DNA from: Lysobacteraceae bacterium
Lineage (GTDB): Bacteria > Pseudomonadota > Gammaproteobacteria > Xanthomonadales > Xanthomonadaceae
NCBI GenBank assembly: GCA_014879375.1
Contig: JACSSF010000077.1
Coordinates: 1 to 46,357, forward strand
Direction of reading: 5' to 3'
DNA length: 46,357 bases
The notes beneath the pieces were generated by a model. The model was not told the origin of the DNA, made no database searches, and saw only the letters and a program-made list of their open reading frames with translations. Below are positions 1-10,154 of this stretch, in pieces. Every line of letters starts with the position of its first letter. Position 1 is the first letter of the stretch. Made by a program: the position numbers and the translations under genes.

Positions 1-690
1 GAGCGGCACCGTCCAGACTGGCAAGTCGTCGCGCACGCGGCGGAACATCTCGTCGATGCGCAGGCGCTCTCCGCCACCGATTTCGATGATCCTGCCCTGC
101 GCAGCCGGCGTGCCGAGCGCGCGCCAAGCGGCCAAGGCGACATCCTCCGCATGCACCGGCTGACGCAATCCGCGCCCCTTCGGATACGGGAACAATCGCG
201 TGCGCAGGGCGCGTCGCGCGATCGGGCTCAGGTTTTCGTCGAGCCCCAGCCCGTAGATCATGGTCGGACGCAGCACCGTCCAGCCGATGCCGAGGCGCTC
301 GCATTGCGCGATCAGGGCCGATTCCGCCGCACGCAGTGCCGCCGACAGCGCGCGATCTTCCTCGACGGCGGCATCACGCTTGCTTTCCGCACTCATCGAG
401 CTGGTCGCCACCAATCGCCCGACGGGCGCGGACGACAAACCGGACAGTGCATCCGCTAGCGCCTGCATCGGCCCGAAACTGACGATCACGTCAGCCGCCT
501 CGACATCCGGCCAGCCCTTTTCGAGGTCCCCGCGATGCCAGCTCACGCCATCTGTGCCTGACGCTCGCACATCCCGACTGAGCGCGGTCACGTGATGCCG
601 CTGTGCGCGCAACATCGGCAGCAAGGCGTAGCCGATCTGGCTGGTGGCGCCAGTCAGCAGCACGCGCAGCGATGGGGTGGAATCGGACAA
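1..690 (-). CDS. NAD-dependent epimerase/dehydratase (SDR family), C-terminus cut by left window edge
   Basis: Minus-strand translation gives ...LRVLLTGATSQIGYALLPMLRAQRHHVTALSRDV... (Rossmann TGATSQIG motif) and continues open to position 1. Likely TTG start at 690. Absent from ORF track because no stop lies inside the window. Confidence 0.8.
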   Translation of the reverse strand, partial: MSDSTPSLRVLLTGATSQIGYALLPMLRAQRHHVTALSRDVRASGTDGVSWHRGDLEKGWPDVEAADVIVSFGPMQALADALSGLSSAPVGRLVATSSMSAESKRDAAVEEDRALSAALRAAESALIAQCERLGIGWTVLRPTMIYGLGLDENLSPIARRALRTRLFPYPKGRGLRQPVHAEDVALAAWRALGTPAAQGRIIEIGGGERLRIDEMFRRVRDDLPVWTVPL

Positions 691-754
691 GACGTCGTCG
701 GCTGCAATGGAATCCCCGCAGTTTATCGCTTGGCCAGCCACGGCCGGACCGTGC

Positions 755-2905
755 TCAGCCACGCCGCGCTTCCTGCACGCCAGGCACCGCGGCCAGCTTG
801 CCGAGCAATTGCGAGAGCTGGTCGATGTCGCGGATCTCCACGCCGATCGCCAGTCGCTGGCGTCCATCGCGGGTCGCGCCATCGCTGCGAATGGCACGCA
901 CCATCACACCTTCCTGCGCGATCAGGTTGCTGACATCACGCAGCCAGCCCTTGCGGTCGATGCCGCTGACGACGATGTCCACGGCCTGCCGCGGCGACGC
1001 ATCGCCCCAGTCGACCGGCATCATGCGCTCGGGCTCGCGCGCGGCCATGCGTTTCATTGATGCGCAATTCGCCCGGTGCATGGACAGCCCACGGCTTCGC
1101 GTCAGGTAACCGACCACCGGCTCGCCCGGCACGGGTTGGCAGCACCGCGCCACGTGCACCAGCAGGTTGTCGACGCCTGCGACCGACACGCCCGGGCGCG
1201 CGTTCGATGTCGTTTTCGGCGAGGTCGATGGCGTGAAGTTGTCCGCTTCGGGCTCGGGCTGACGGCGTGCATCGTTGAGCGCGCGCACCACCTGGGTGGG
1301 CCCGATCTCGCCCAGCGCCACCTTGACGTGAAGCTCGTCGATGCTCTCGACATGGAAACGGGCGGGCATCGCGGACAGGTCCGCCTCGGCCAGCCCCATG
1401 CGCTTGAGCTCGCGCTCCAGGATCTCGCGCCCGGCCTGCTGGTTGCGCTCGCGATCCAGCTTGCGGAACCACGCGCGTACTTTCTCCCTTGAGCGCGGAC
1501 TGGCAAGGAAACGGTTGCCGGGCAGTAGCCAGTCACGACGAGGCTCGCCGGTCTTGCCGACCATCACCTCGACGCGCTCGCCCGTGGCCAGCTTGTGATC
1601 GAGCGGCACGATGCGCCCATCCACCTTCGCGCCACGGCAGCGGTGGCCGATATCGGTGTGCACGCGATAGGCGAAATCCAGCGGCGTCGCGCCGGCGGGC
1701 AGGTCCACCACTTCACCCTTGGGCGTGAGGGCGTAGACGCGTTCCTCGATCAATTCCTGATCCAGGTCCGCGCGCAGCGCATCATCGCCCTGCTCGCCTT
1801 CGGCATCCAGCAAACGGCGCATCCACGCGACCTTGCGTTCGAGCGCGGCATCGCCGGCGCCGCCTTCCTTGTAGCGCCAATGCGCGGCAACGCCAAGTTC
1901 GGCGTGGCTGTGCATCTCGCGCGTGCGGATCTGCACTTCCACCACCTTGCCTTCCGGGCCGACCACGCAGGTGTGCAGCGAGCGGTAGTCGTTGGCCTTG
2001 GGCCGGGCGATGTAATCGTCGAATTCACCCGGCACCGGCATCCACAGCGCATGCACCAGGCCCAGCACGGCGTAGCACTCGGGCGTTGCATCGACCAGCA
2101 CGCGCACCGCGCGCAGGTCGTACAGCCCCTCGAACGGCAGGTCCTTCTTCTGCATCTTGCGCCAGATGCTGTAGAGGTGCTTGGAACGGCCCGCGATCTC
2201 GGCCGCGATGCCGTTGGCCAGCAAAGCATCGCCGAGCGCTGCCTTGACCACGTCGATGTAGCTTTCGCGGCCGCGCCGGGTGTCGTCCATCAGTCGCGCG
2301 ATGCGGCGATAGCCCTCGGGTTCCAGCACGCGGAACGCCAGGTCTTCCAGCTCCCACTTCAGCTGCCAGATGCCCAGCCGGTTCGCCAGCGGCGCGTGGA
2401 TGTCGCGGGTCAGCCGCGCGAGCGCCGCCGCGTCATCCGAATCCATGCGCACGGCCTCGCGCAGGCGGGCGAGATGGCGCGCCAGCAGGATCGGCACCAC
2501 GCGCAGGTCCTGGCTCATGGCCAGCAACAGGCGCCGCAGGCCTTCCGGATTCGTGCCCTGCCCCTGTTCGGCGTGCAGCGAACGCACTTGCGATTCCGCC
2601 GCCAGGCCCTCCAGCAAGCGGCGGATCGATGTGGGGATGTCGATGCCGGGATTGATGCCGCCATTGCGCGCGGCGACATCGAGGATCGCGGCGGTAAGCA
2701 TCTCCTCGTCCGCGTTCAAGGTCGCCAGCTGCGCTAGGGTGTCGGGCAAACCGCTGCCTTCGACATCGCGCCAACCCTCACTCAACGCGCTTGCCAGCCA
2801 TGCACGGGCGGATGCGCCCAGCCCGTCGGGTGCAGGCAGGTTCAGGTGTTGAGGCAGGGGCGTGGGGGCGGCCACGATGATTTCAACCGGGAATGACGCA
2901 TTCAT
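755..2905 (-). CDS. relA: RelA-type (p)ppGpp synthetase (GTP pyrophosphokinase)
   Basis: 716 aa. Synthetase region GEFDDYIARPKANDYRSLHT and VEVQIRTREMHSHAELGVAAHWRYKEG, TGS region (VYALTPKGEVVDLPAGATPLDFAYRVHTDIG) and C-terminal ACT-like region. HD motif degenerate (AAILDVAARNGG) and EFDD acidic motif present, as in RelA rather than SpoT. Confidence 0.92.
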   Translation of the reverse strand: MNASFPVEIIVAAPTPLPQHLNLPAPDGLGASARAWLASALSEGWRDVEGSGLPDTLAQLATLNADEEMLTAAILDVAARNGGINPGIDIPTSIRRLLEGLAAESQVRSLHAEQGQGTNPEGLRRLLLAMSQDLRVVPILLARHLARLREAVRMDSDDAAALARLTRDIHAPLANRLGIWQLKWELEDLAFRVLEPEGYRRIARLMDDTRRGRESYIDVVKAALGDALLANGIAAEIAGRSKHLYSIWRKMQKKDLPFEGLYDLRAVRVLVDATPECYAVLGLVHALWMPVPGEFDDYIARPKANDYRSLHTCVVGPEGKVVEVQIRTREMHSHAELGVAAHWRYKEGGAGDAALERKVAWMRRLLDAEGEQGDDALRADLDQELIEERVYALTPKGEVVDLPAGATPLDFAYRVHTDIGHRCRGAKVDGRIVPLDHKLATGERVEVMVGKTGEPRRDWLLPGNRFLASPRSREKVRAWFRKLDRERNQQAGREILERELKRMGLAEADLSAMPARFHVESIDELHVKVALGEIGPTQVVRALNDARRQPEPEADNFTPSTSPKTTSNARPGVSVAGVDNLLVHVARCCQPVPGEPVVGYLTRSRGLSMHRANCASMKRMAAREPERMMPVDWGDASPRQAVDIVVSGIDRKGWLRDVSNLIAQEGVMVRAIRSDGATRDGRQRLAIGVEIRDIDQLSQLLGKLAAVPGVQEARRG

Positions 2906-2953
2906 CGATTCGGTATGACTACACTACCGCCAACCCCAGCGATTGGAACCCCC

Positions 2954-3460
2954 ATGCGCGTGATGTCCGCCTTCATCGTCATCGGCTTGCTGCTTTCCTC
3001 TGCCACGGTTTTCGCGCAGCAGCGCGACGGCACGCCCATCGAACAACAGATGACTGCCGAAGAATTCAAGGCCGCGGGGCTGGACAAGCTCTCCGCCGAA
3101 GAATTGGCACGTCTCAATGGCTGGCTCAACCGCACCGTGATTCAGGAATCCAGGAAGGCCGCGGCTGTCGCGGTGGCCGAGGCCAAACGTGAGGAGGCCA
3201 CCCAGAACAAGAGCATGTTCGGGTTCGGCGGCGGGGATGCCTTCGAAGCGAGGATGGTTGGACCCTTCAACGGGTTCGAGCGCGGCAAGAAATACACGCT
3301 GGACAATGGCCAAGTCTGGCAGCAGGTCGACGATGCGCGCATGTATGGCGTCAAACTGGACAACCCGACCGTACAGCTCAAGCCGAGCGTGATCGGCAAC
3401 GCCTGGTATATGCGCGTCGATGACCGCGCGGTCAACGCCAAGGTCAAGCGCATCAAGTAA
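2954..3460 (+). CDS. Hypothetical secreted protein
   Basis: MRVMSAFIVIGLLLSSATVFAQQ signal peptide. ORF starts at 2915, but the signal peptide points to the ATG at 2954. Confidence 0.7.
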   Translation: MRVMSAFIVIGLLLSSATVFAQQRDGTPIEQQMTAEEFKAAGLDKLSAEELARLNGWLNRTVIQESRKAAAVAVAEAKREEATQNKSMFGFGGGDAFEARMVGPFNGFERGKKYTLDNGQVWQQVDDARMYGVKLDNPTVQLKPSVIGNAWYMRVDDRAVNAKVKRIK

Positions 3461-3478
3461 ACCTGCCGGCAAGTTGCC

Positions 3479-6400
3479 TCAGTCTGCCTGCATGCGCACC
3501 AGACGGGCAGCCAGTTTCTTCGCCGAAACGCCGCCCTTCGCGCCCAATTCCTGTGCATAGGTCGCCACTCGCAGTTCTTCCAGCTCCTGGCGGAACGCCT
3601 GCACATCGGGATCGGTTGCATCGGCCTCCGACAGCGCATCGACGAAGGGCTTCAACTCCAACATCCGTTGCTGGTCCTTCTGCGGGTCGCTCTGCGCGCG
3701 TTCGGCCCGCAATGACAACGCCTTGAGGTAGCGCGGCAGTTCCGCCAATGCCGATGCCGGCGTCTCGCGCAAAAAGCCGGGCGCCGCCAGCATGTCCAGG
3801 TGCGCACGCATGTCGTCGAGGTTGCCGCTGGCCCAGCCCATCAGCTTCGACTCCAGTTTGGCGCGCACTTCCGCCACCATCGTCAGGATGGCCTCGGCCT
3901 GCTGCAGGCGCCGCATCGCCTCGGCGAACAAGGTTTTGCCGATGGCGTCGGCTTCCGCGGCGAAGGCATCGCGATCCCGGATCGGCGCCAGCCGCGGATC
4001 GCTCGTCAACGCATCGAACGCGCCTTCGACCAGGTCTTCGCGCAACCGGTCGGCATCACGCGCCACCGGCTTGCGCAGCGCATCCATCCTGGTCGGCGCA
4101 TGTTCCAGCGCGGCATAGAGCAGGCCCGTCTTGGGCGGAATCGGCAGCTGCCGCCGCGCCTGCTTGGCTTTGTCGGCCAACGCGATCCGCAACAATCGGC
4201 GCACACCGGCAGGGTGAAGGCGCTCCGCAGTCTTGCGTTGCGCATGCACGTGCAAGGACACCGCATCGCCATCGTCCTGCAGCGCGGGATAGGCCGGGAT
4301 GCCGCCGTCACCGGTCACCTGCACGGGAATCGGGGCTTCCGGAAACGCCTGCAGGCCGCCTTGCGCCATGTCCTTCGCCGCGCGCGCCGCGAACGCTCGC
4401 TGCGCCCGATCTCCGTATCCCGAACGCAGTTCACCCAAGTCCCGCGACTGCGCGATCACCTGCCTGCCCGATTCATCCTGCAACTGCAGGTTCATGCGCA
4501 AATGTGGCTCGATGTCAGCCTCGTTGAAGTCCGTTGCGGATACCTCCACGCCTGCCAGCTTCTTCAGGAACCGCGCCAAAACCGGGACCATGGCATCCGC
4601 CTCCGGTTCGCGATGCGCCTCGGCGAAGGCGCGAGCAAAATCGGGGGCGGGCACGAAGTTCCGACGCAGCACCTTGGGCAACGACCTGATCAACGCCGCA
4701 GCCTTGTCTTCGACGAAACCCGGCGCGAGCCATGACAGTCGCGCATCGTCCAGCGCATTGAGCAGGTGCAGCGGGACGACCAGCGTCATGCCGTCATCGA
4801 CCGCACCGGGCTCGAATCGGTAACGCACGGCAAGGCGCGTATCACCCAAGGCGACATAAGGCGGGAAGCGCGCGGCATCGGTTTCATCCGCCACCAACAG
4901 GTCATCGCGCGTCCACTCCAGTGCGGCTTGCTCGGCCTTGGACAAGTCCTTGAACCAGGCATCCAACGCCTGCGCGCTATGCACGTGCGACGGCAACCGA
5001 TCCAGATACCAGCGTGCTTGCCAGTCTTCGTCCACCACCAGGCCGGCGCGACGTTGCTTGGCTTCCTCTTCCCTGGCTTCGGCCAGTGTCTTCAGGTTGC
5101 GCGGCAGGAAGGCGCTGCGTGTGTTGATTTCGCCGGTTACCAACGCGTCGCGCACGAATATCGCACGCGATTCTTCCGGATACAGCGCGCCGTAATGCAC
5201 CGGTTTCTTCGGCGCCAGCACCAAGCCGAACAGGCTGATCTGCTCGCTGCCCACCACGCGCCCTTGTGCGCGCGACCAATGCGGGTCGTGATGGCGGCGT
5301 GCCAGCAGGTGCGGCAACTCGGCGATCACCCAATCGGGTTCGATCGCGGCATTGCTGATCGCCCAGACGCGCTCAGTGTCCAGCAAGGTTGCCGACAACA
5401 CCCAGGCCGGCGGCTTGCGCGCCAGCACGGAACCCGGGAACAACTGGAAACGCCGACCGCGTGGGCCTTCGTAGACGCCGCGATCGCCCAGATGGCCCAC
5501 CTGCGTCGGCAAACCGGCGATCAATGCGCGATGGAGCTTGGCGTAATCGACGCGCGTGGCGTCCGGCGTTGCACCAGGAAGTTGTGCATGGTGCTGCCTG
5601 CCCTGTCTTGAATCATCCGCCGTCGCCTTGCGCGGCCCGACATCCCTCGCCCGCCTGCCTTGTACGGCGTGGACCCGGCTGCTCGCCCAGCCCATTTCCT
5701 CGCACTGCAGCTTCAACTGTCGATGCAGTTCACGCCATTCGCGCAGGCGCAGGAAACCGAGGAAACGCTTCTCTGCCCATTTGCGCAGCTGCGACTGGCT
5801 GAGATCCTCATGCGCGATGCGGAAGGCTTCCCACAGATTCCAGATGCCGATGAACTCGGATTTCGGATCGGCGAATTCCGCATGCGCATTATCAGCAGCT
5901 GTACGCGCATCGACCGGGCGTGCACGCGGATCCTGGATGCCGAGGAAACTCGCGATGGCCAACATCTCGTGCAGTACGCCGTGCTTCTCGGCGGCGATCA
6001 ACATGCGCGAGAGCTTTACGTCCACCGGCAATCTAGCCATCTGCTTGCCGATCGCGGTCAACTTGCGCTGACCATCGACTGCGCCAAGTTCCGCCAGCTG
6101 CTGCCAGCCATCGGCGACGGCGCGGGGATCGGGTGGCTCCAGAAACGGGAACGTCTCGATGTCGCCGAGGCCAATCGACAACATCCGCAGGATCACACCC
6201 GCCAATGCCGCGCGGCGGATTTCAGGATCGGTGAACTCCGCGCGCGCACCGAAATCCATCTCGGAATACAGGCGGATGCACACGCCATCGGCCACGCGCC
6301 CGCAACGGCCCGCGCGCTGGTTGGCACTGGCCTGCGATATCGGCTCGATATGCAGGCGGTCCAGCTTCTGGCGCGGGCTGTAGCGCTTGACCCGCGCATA

Positions 6401-7516
6401 ACCCGGATCGACCACGTAGCGGATGCGCGGCACGGTAAGCGACGTTTCGGCGACATTGGTCGCCAGCACGATGCGTCGCTTCACCCCGGGCTGGAACACC
6501 TTGTCCTGGTCGCGTGCGGACAATCGCGCATACAGCGGCACCACTTCGGTCGAGCGGTACTTGCGCCGCTCCAGGGCCTGGTGCGCATCGCGGATCTCGC
6601 GCTCGCCCGGCAGGAAGATCAGCGTGTCGCCCAACGGGTTCTCGCGGGTGATTTCGTCGCAGGCCGCGACGATGCCGTCCAGCACGCTGCGTTCACCCTC
6701 GTCCTCCCCTTCGCCTTCCAGCGGGCGATACCGGAGCTCCACCGGGAAGGTGCGTCCCTCCACTTCGACCACGGGGGCATCGCCGAAGTGCGCGGCGAAA
6801 CGCGCGGTGTCGATGGTGGCCGAGGTCACGATCACCTTCAGGTCCGGGCGACGCGGCAGCAACTGCCTGAGATAGCCAAGCAGGAAATCGATGTTGAGGC
6901 TGCGCTCGTGGGCCTCGTCGATGATGATCGTGTCGTAGCGCGACAGCCAGCGATCATTCTGGATCTCGGCCAGCAGGATGCCGTCGGTCATGAACTTGAT
7001 CGCCGTGGCATCGCCCACCTGGTCGTTGAAGCGCACCTGGAAGCCCACCGCCCCACCGATCGGTACTTGCAGCTCTTCGGCCACGCGCCTTGCGACGGAT
7101 CGCGCGGCGATGCGCCGGGGCTGCGTGCAACCGATCATCCCGGCCTGTCCGCGTCCCGCCAGCAGGCACAGCTTGGGCAATTGCGTGGTCTTGCCGCTGC
7201 CGGTCTCGCCTGCCAGCACGACGACCTGGTGCTTGCGAATCAGCTCGACCAGCTCTTCGGCATGCGCCGCGATCGGCAGGTCGGGGTTGATCGTCGCCTG
7301 CGGCAGTTGCGCAGCGCGGCGCTCGCGTTCGCCGATCGACGCCTGCAACCTGGATGCGAAGGCATCGCGCAAGGCCGCATCGTCCGGTTTGCCCTTCCAC
7401 TTCGACCACAAGCCCAGCAAGCGGCCACGGTCGCGCGTCGATGCGGCATCGATCATGCGCCGGGCCGCACCGGGATTCATCGCGACTTCAACAGGCTGGG
7501 GGGAATCGATGGACAT
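3479..7516 (-). CDS. hrpA: ATP-dependent RNA helicase HrpA (DEAH box)
   Basis: About 1345 aa. GETGSGKTTQLPK (Walker A), DEAHERSLN, SATID, QRAGRCGR motifs and a long HrpA-type C-terminus. Confidence 0.93.
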   Translation of the reverse strand: MSIDSPQPVEVAMNPGAARRMIDAASTRDRGRLLGLWSKWKGKPDDAALRDAFASRLQASIGERERRAAQLPQATINPDLPIAAHAEELVELIRKHQVVVLAGETGSGKTTQLPKLCLLAGRGQAGMIGCTQPRRIAARSVARRVAEELQVPIGGAVGFQVRFNDQVGDATAIKFMTDGILLAEIQNDRWLSRYDTIIIDEAHERSLNIDFLLGYLRQLLPRRPDLKVIVTSATIDTARFAAHFGDAPVVEVEGRTFPVELRYRPLEGEGEDEGERSVLDGIVAACDEITRENPLGDTLIFLPGEREIRDAHQALERRKYRSTEVVPLYARLSARDQDKVFQPGVKRRIVLATNVAETSLTVPRIRYVVDPGYARVKRYSPRQKLDRLHIEPISQASANQRAGRCGRVADGVCIRLYSEMDFGARAEFTDPEIRRAALAGVILRMLSIGLGDIETFPFLEPPDPRAVADGWQQLAELGAVDGQRKLTAIGKQMARLPVDVKLSRMLIAAEKHGVLHEMLAIASFLGIQDPRARPVDARTAADNAHAEFADPKSEFIGIWNLWEAFRIAHEDLSQSQLRKWAEKRFLGFLRLREWRELHRQLKLQCEEMGWASSRVHAVQGRRARDVGPRKATADDSRQGRQHHAQLPGATPDATRVDYAKLHRALIAGLPTQVGHLGDRGVYEGPRGRRFQLFPGSVLARKPPAWVLSATLLDTERVWAISNAAIEPDWVIAELPHLLARRHHDPHWSRAQGRVVGSEQISLFGLVLAPKKPVHYGALYPEESRAIFVRDALVTGEINTRSAFLPRNLKTLAEAREEEAKQRRAGLVVDEDWQARWYLDRLPSHVHSAQALDAWFKDLSKAEQAALEWTRDDLLVADETDAARFPPYVALGDTRLAVRYRFEPGAVDDGMTLVVPLHLLNALDDARLSWLAPGFVEDKAAALIRSLPKVLRRNFVPAPDFARAFAEAHREPEADAMVPVLARFLKKLAGVEVSATDFNEADIEPHLRMNLQLQDESGRQVIAQSRDLGELRSGYGDRAQRAFAARAAKDMAQGGLQAFPEAPIPVQVTGDGGIPAYPALQDDGDAVSLHVHAQRKTAERLHPAGVRRLLRIALADKAKQARRQLPIPPKTGLLYAALEHAPTRMDALRKPVARDADRLREDLVEGAFDALTSDPRLAPIRDRDAFAAEADAIGKTLFAEAMRRLQQAEAILTMVAEVRAKLESKLMGWASGNLDDMRAHLDMLAAPGFLRETPASALAELPRYLKALSLRAERAQSDPQKDQQRMLELKPFVDALSEADATDPDVQAFRQELEELRVATYAQELGAKGGVSAKKLAARLVRMQAD

Positions 7517-7604
7517 GCCGGAGGGTTTCAATCGGTGATTTTCATCGTGCCGAAACAGGGGGAAAGGGTATCGTCACCGCATCTCCACTCCAAGGATCGT
7601 TTCC

Positions 7605-8150
7605 ATGGCCAAGAAGAAAGCCACGACCAAGAAAGCCGCCAAGGCCGCGCTCGCACCCCATGCCGACGGCGCCCCCGCGATCGACATCGGCATCAACGCG
7701 AAGGAACGCGCCAGGATCGCCGATGGCCTGTCGCACTTCCTCGCCGACAGTTACACCCTGTATTTGAAGACGCATAACTTTCATTGGAACGTCACCGGTT
7801 CGATGTTCAACGCACTGCACACGATGTTCGAGACGCAGTACACCGAGGAATGGACCGCGCTCGACGAGATCGCCGAACGCATCCGCGCACTGGGCTTCAA
7901 CGCACCGGGCAGCTATAGCGAGTTCGCCAGGCTCACCACCATCAAGGAAGAGCCCGGCCTGACCAACACCGCCGATTGGCGGCAGATGGTGGGCCAGCTG
8001 GTGTCCGGCAACGAAGCCGTCTGCCGCACCGCGCGCGAAGTGCTGGAGATCGCCGATGATGCCGACGATGCCCCGACCGAGGACCTGCTGACCCAGCGCC
8101 TGCAGACCCACGAGAAGTACGCATGGATGTTGCGTTCGCTACTGCAATAA
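7605..8150 (+). CDS. dps: Dps-family DNA starvation/ferritin-like protein with Lys-rich N-terminal tail
   Basis: MAKKKATTKKAAKAA tail followed by YTLYLKTHNFHWNVTGSMFNALHTMFETQYTEEWTALDEIAERIRALG, a Dps ferroxidase-site signature. Confidence 0.9.
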   Translation: MAKKKATTKKAAKAALAPHADGAPAIDIGINAKERARIADGLSHFLADSYTLYLKTHNFHWNVTGSMFNALHTMFETQYTEEWTALDEIAERIRALGFNAPGSYSEFARLTTIKEEPGLTNTADWRQMVGQLVSGNEAVCRTAREVLEIADDADDAPTEDLLTQRLQTHEKYAWMLRSLLQ

Positions 8151-8183
8151 TCAAGCTGGGCGCCGCTTTTCCGGAGCCTGCGT

Positions 8184-9092
8184 TCAGCCGAGCGCACGCT
8201 CCAGCACGGCCATCCGCATCTTCACCCCGTTGGCGACCTGCCGCAGGATCACCGACTGCGGGCCATCGGCCACTTCGTCGCTGATCTCCACGCCACGGTT
8301 CATCGGCCCGGGGTGCATCACGATCGCATCGGGTTTCGCCAAGCGCAGCCGCTCGGCGGTGATGCCGAAATCGCGATGGTAGGCGTCCAGCGATTCGACC
8401 AATCCGTCTTCCATGCGCTCGCGCTGCAGGCGCAGCGTCATCACCACATCGACATCGCGCAAGGCAGCATCGAGGTCATCGGTGACCACGCTGCACGCGG
8501 ACAGCGTGTCGTCGTCCGGCAACAGGCCGGCCGGGGCGCAGGCGCGGATCTCGCCAGCGCCCAGCTTCTCCAGCGCCACCAGGTCACTACGCGCCACGCG
8601 CGAATGGCGGATGTCGCCGATGATCGCGACGCGCAGCTGGCCGAAGTCGTCGCCCTTCACCTCGCGGATGGTCAGCATGTCCAGCAGTCCCTGCGTCGGA
8701 TGCTGGTGGCGGCCATCGCCTGCATTGATCAGTGCCGTGCCCGCTTCTGCCTGCTCGGCCAGCGCGGCGACCGCGCCGTTTTCGCGATGGCGCACGATGA
8801 AGCCGCGCACACCCATCGCCTCGATGTTCTTGAAGGTGTCGAGCGCCGTCTCGCCCTTGGTGGTCGAGGATGTCGCCGCCTCGAAACCCAGCACGTCTGC
8901 GCCCAAGCGCTGCGCGGCGCGCTGGAAACTCAGACGCGTGCGCGTGGAAGGTTCGAAGAACAGCGTGCAGACGCCGATGCCGGCCAGCCGCTGGCGCAGG
9001 TCGTCGCTGTCGGCATAGCTTGACGCGCGATCCAGCAGCGCGACGATCTCTTCGCGGTCCAGGTCATGCAGCGACAACAGGTGTTGCGACAT
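8184..9092 (-). CDS. pyrB: Aspartate carbamoyltransferase catalytic subunit
   Basis: FFEPSTRTRLSFQRAAQRLGADV and HPTQGLLDMLTI motifs. ATG at 9092 (the ORF start at 9098 is TTG). Confidence 0.93.
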   Translation of the reverse strand: MSQHLLSLHDLDREEIVALLDRASSYADSDDLRQRLAGIGVCTLFFEPSTRTRLSFQRAAQRLGADVLGFEAATSSTTKGETALDTFKNIEAMGVRGFIVRHRENGAVAALAEQAEAGTALINAGDGRHQHPTQGLLDMLTIREVKGDDFGQLRVAIIGDIRHSRVARSDLVALEKLGAGEIRACAPAGLLPDDDTLSACSVVTDDLDAALRDVDVVMTLRLQRERMEDGLVESLDAYHRDFGITAERLRLAKPDAIVMHPGPMNRGVEISDEVADGPQSVILRQVANGVKMRMAVLERALG

Positions 9093-9094
9093 CT

Positions 9095-9559
9095 TCAAGG
9101 CTCCGGGTTGTCGGTCAGCGGCACTGCGGTATCGGGCGCGGCGATCCAGCGATCCAGGATGACGGCGGCGGCCACCGCATCCAGCAACTCGGCGTCTCGA
9201 CGGCGGCGCTGTCCTTCGGCGCGTCCGGCGGCGAAACGCTGCGCAGCCTCGATGCTGCTGCTGCGTTCATCGACCATCAACACCGGCAGCTTGAAGCGTT
9301 CATGCAGGCCGCGCGCGAACCGCTTGGCACGAACACGCGAGGATTGATCGCTGCCATCCAGCGTCAGCGGATCGCCGACGATGAAACCTGCCGGCATCCA
9401 TTCGCGTTTGAGCTTCTCCACCGCGGCCCAATCGGGTTTCTCCTCGCGCATGTCCACCACCGCGATGCCGCGGGCACCCGCGCCCAGCCGACTGCCGACG
9501 GCCACGCCGATGCGGCGCGCGCCGACATCGAAGGCCAGCATCGTGCCGTCCAGCCTCAT
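9095..9559 (-). CDS. ruvX: Putative pre-16S rRNA nuclease / Holliday-junction-resolvase-like YqgF
   Basis: LAFDVGARRIGVAVG and PVLMVDERSSSIEA motifs. Downstream of yqgE and upstream of pyrB, a common arrangement. Confidence 0.9.
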   Translation of the reverse strand: MRLDGTMLAFDVGARRIGVAVGSRLGAGARGIAVVDMREEKPDWAAVEKLKREWMPAGFIVGDPLTLDGSDQSSRVRAKRFARGLHERFKLPVLMVDERSSSIEAAQRFAAGRAEGQRRRRDAELLDAVAAAVILDRWIAAPDTAVPLTDNPEP

Positions 9560-10122
9560 GCGCGCCCGCTGTAATGGGTCATGCGTTCGAAGTTGACCCC
9601 GACCAGTCCGGCCGCCGCCTGCCAGCGCTGTTCCAGCTGCGCGCGAAACAGCAAGTCACCATCGGCCGGTGCGGTCATCCAGCTGTTCTCGGCGATTTCC
9701 TGCTCCAGCTGGCCCGCACCCCAACCCGCACAGCCCAGCGCGACCAAGGCCTGATCGGGACCATTGCCATCAGCCAGCGCCTGCAGGACGTCACGCGAGG
9801 TGGTGAGCGACAGGCCGCCGGGCAAGCGGATACTGGAATCCCATTCGCGGTCGCCGTCGTGGAGGACGAAGCCACGCTCGGCATACACCGGACCGCCGGC
9901 GACTACCGGAAGCGTGCGGAGTTCGGGCGTTCCGCCCTCGATGCCCAGTTGATCGAACAACTCGCCGACCGTGAACTCCGAGGCACGATTCACCACGATG
10001 CCCATCGCGCCGTCGGTATCGTGCTGGCAGACCATCACGACGCTGCGGGAGAAATTGGGATCGGCAAGACCGGGCAGCGCGATCAGCAGCTGCTGCGACA
10101 GGGCGGAAGCGGAATCGGACAT
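9556..10122 (-). CDS. yqgE: UPF0301 family protein YqgE
   Basis: LLIALPGLADPNFSRSVVMVCQHDTDGAMGIVVNR signature. 4-nt overlap with ruvX. Confidence 0.92.
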   Translation of the reverse strand: MSDSASALSQQLLIALPGLADPNFSRSVVMVCQHDTDGAMGIVVNRASEFTVGELFDQLGIEGGTPELRTLPVVAGGPVYAERGFVLHDGDREWDSSIRLPGGLSLTTSRDVLQALADGNGPDQALVALGCAGWGAGQLEQEIAENSWMTAPADGDLLFRAQLEQRWQAAAGLVGVNFERMTHYSGRA

Positions 10123-10154
10123 GGCGCCAGTTTAGCGCCCTGCCCGCGTCCGGG

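Noticed and set aside
1595-2737. 380-aa plus-strand ORF antisense to relA
   Set aside because: Shadow ORF opposite the RelA synthetase core; no domain-like motifs.
5660-7777. 705-aa plus-strand ORF antisense to hrpA
   Set aside because: Lies opposite a clear HrpA frame with all helicase motifs. Composition (Arg/His/Gln/Ala-rich, no recognisable domain) is typical of GC-rich antisense frames.
10123-10141. GGCGC-CAGTTTA-GCGCC repeat between pilU and yqgE as a terminator
   Set aside because: Only a 5-bp stem, no U-tract; common by chance in GC-rich DNA.
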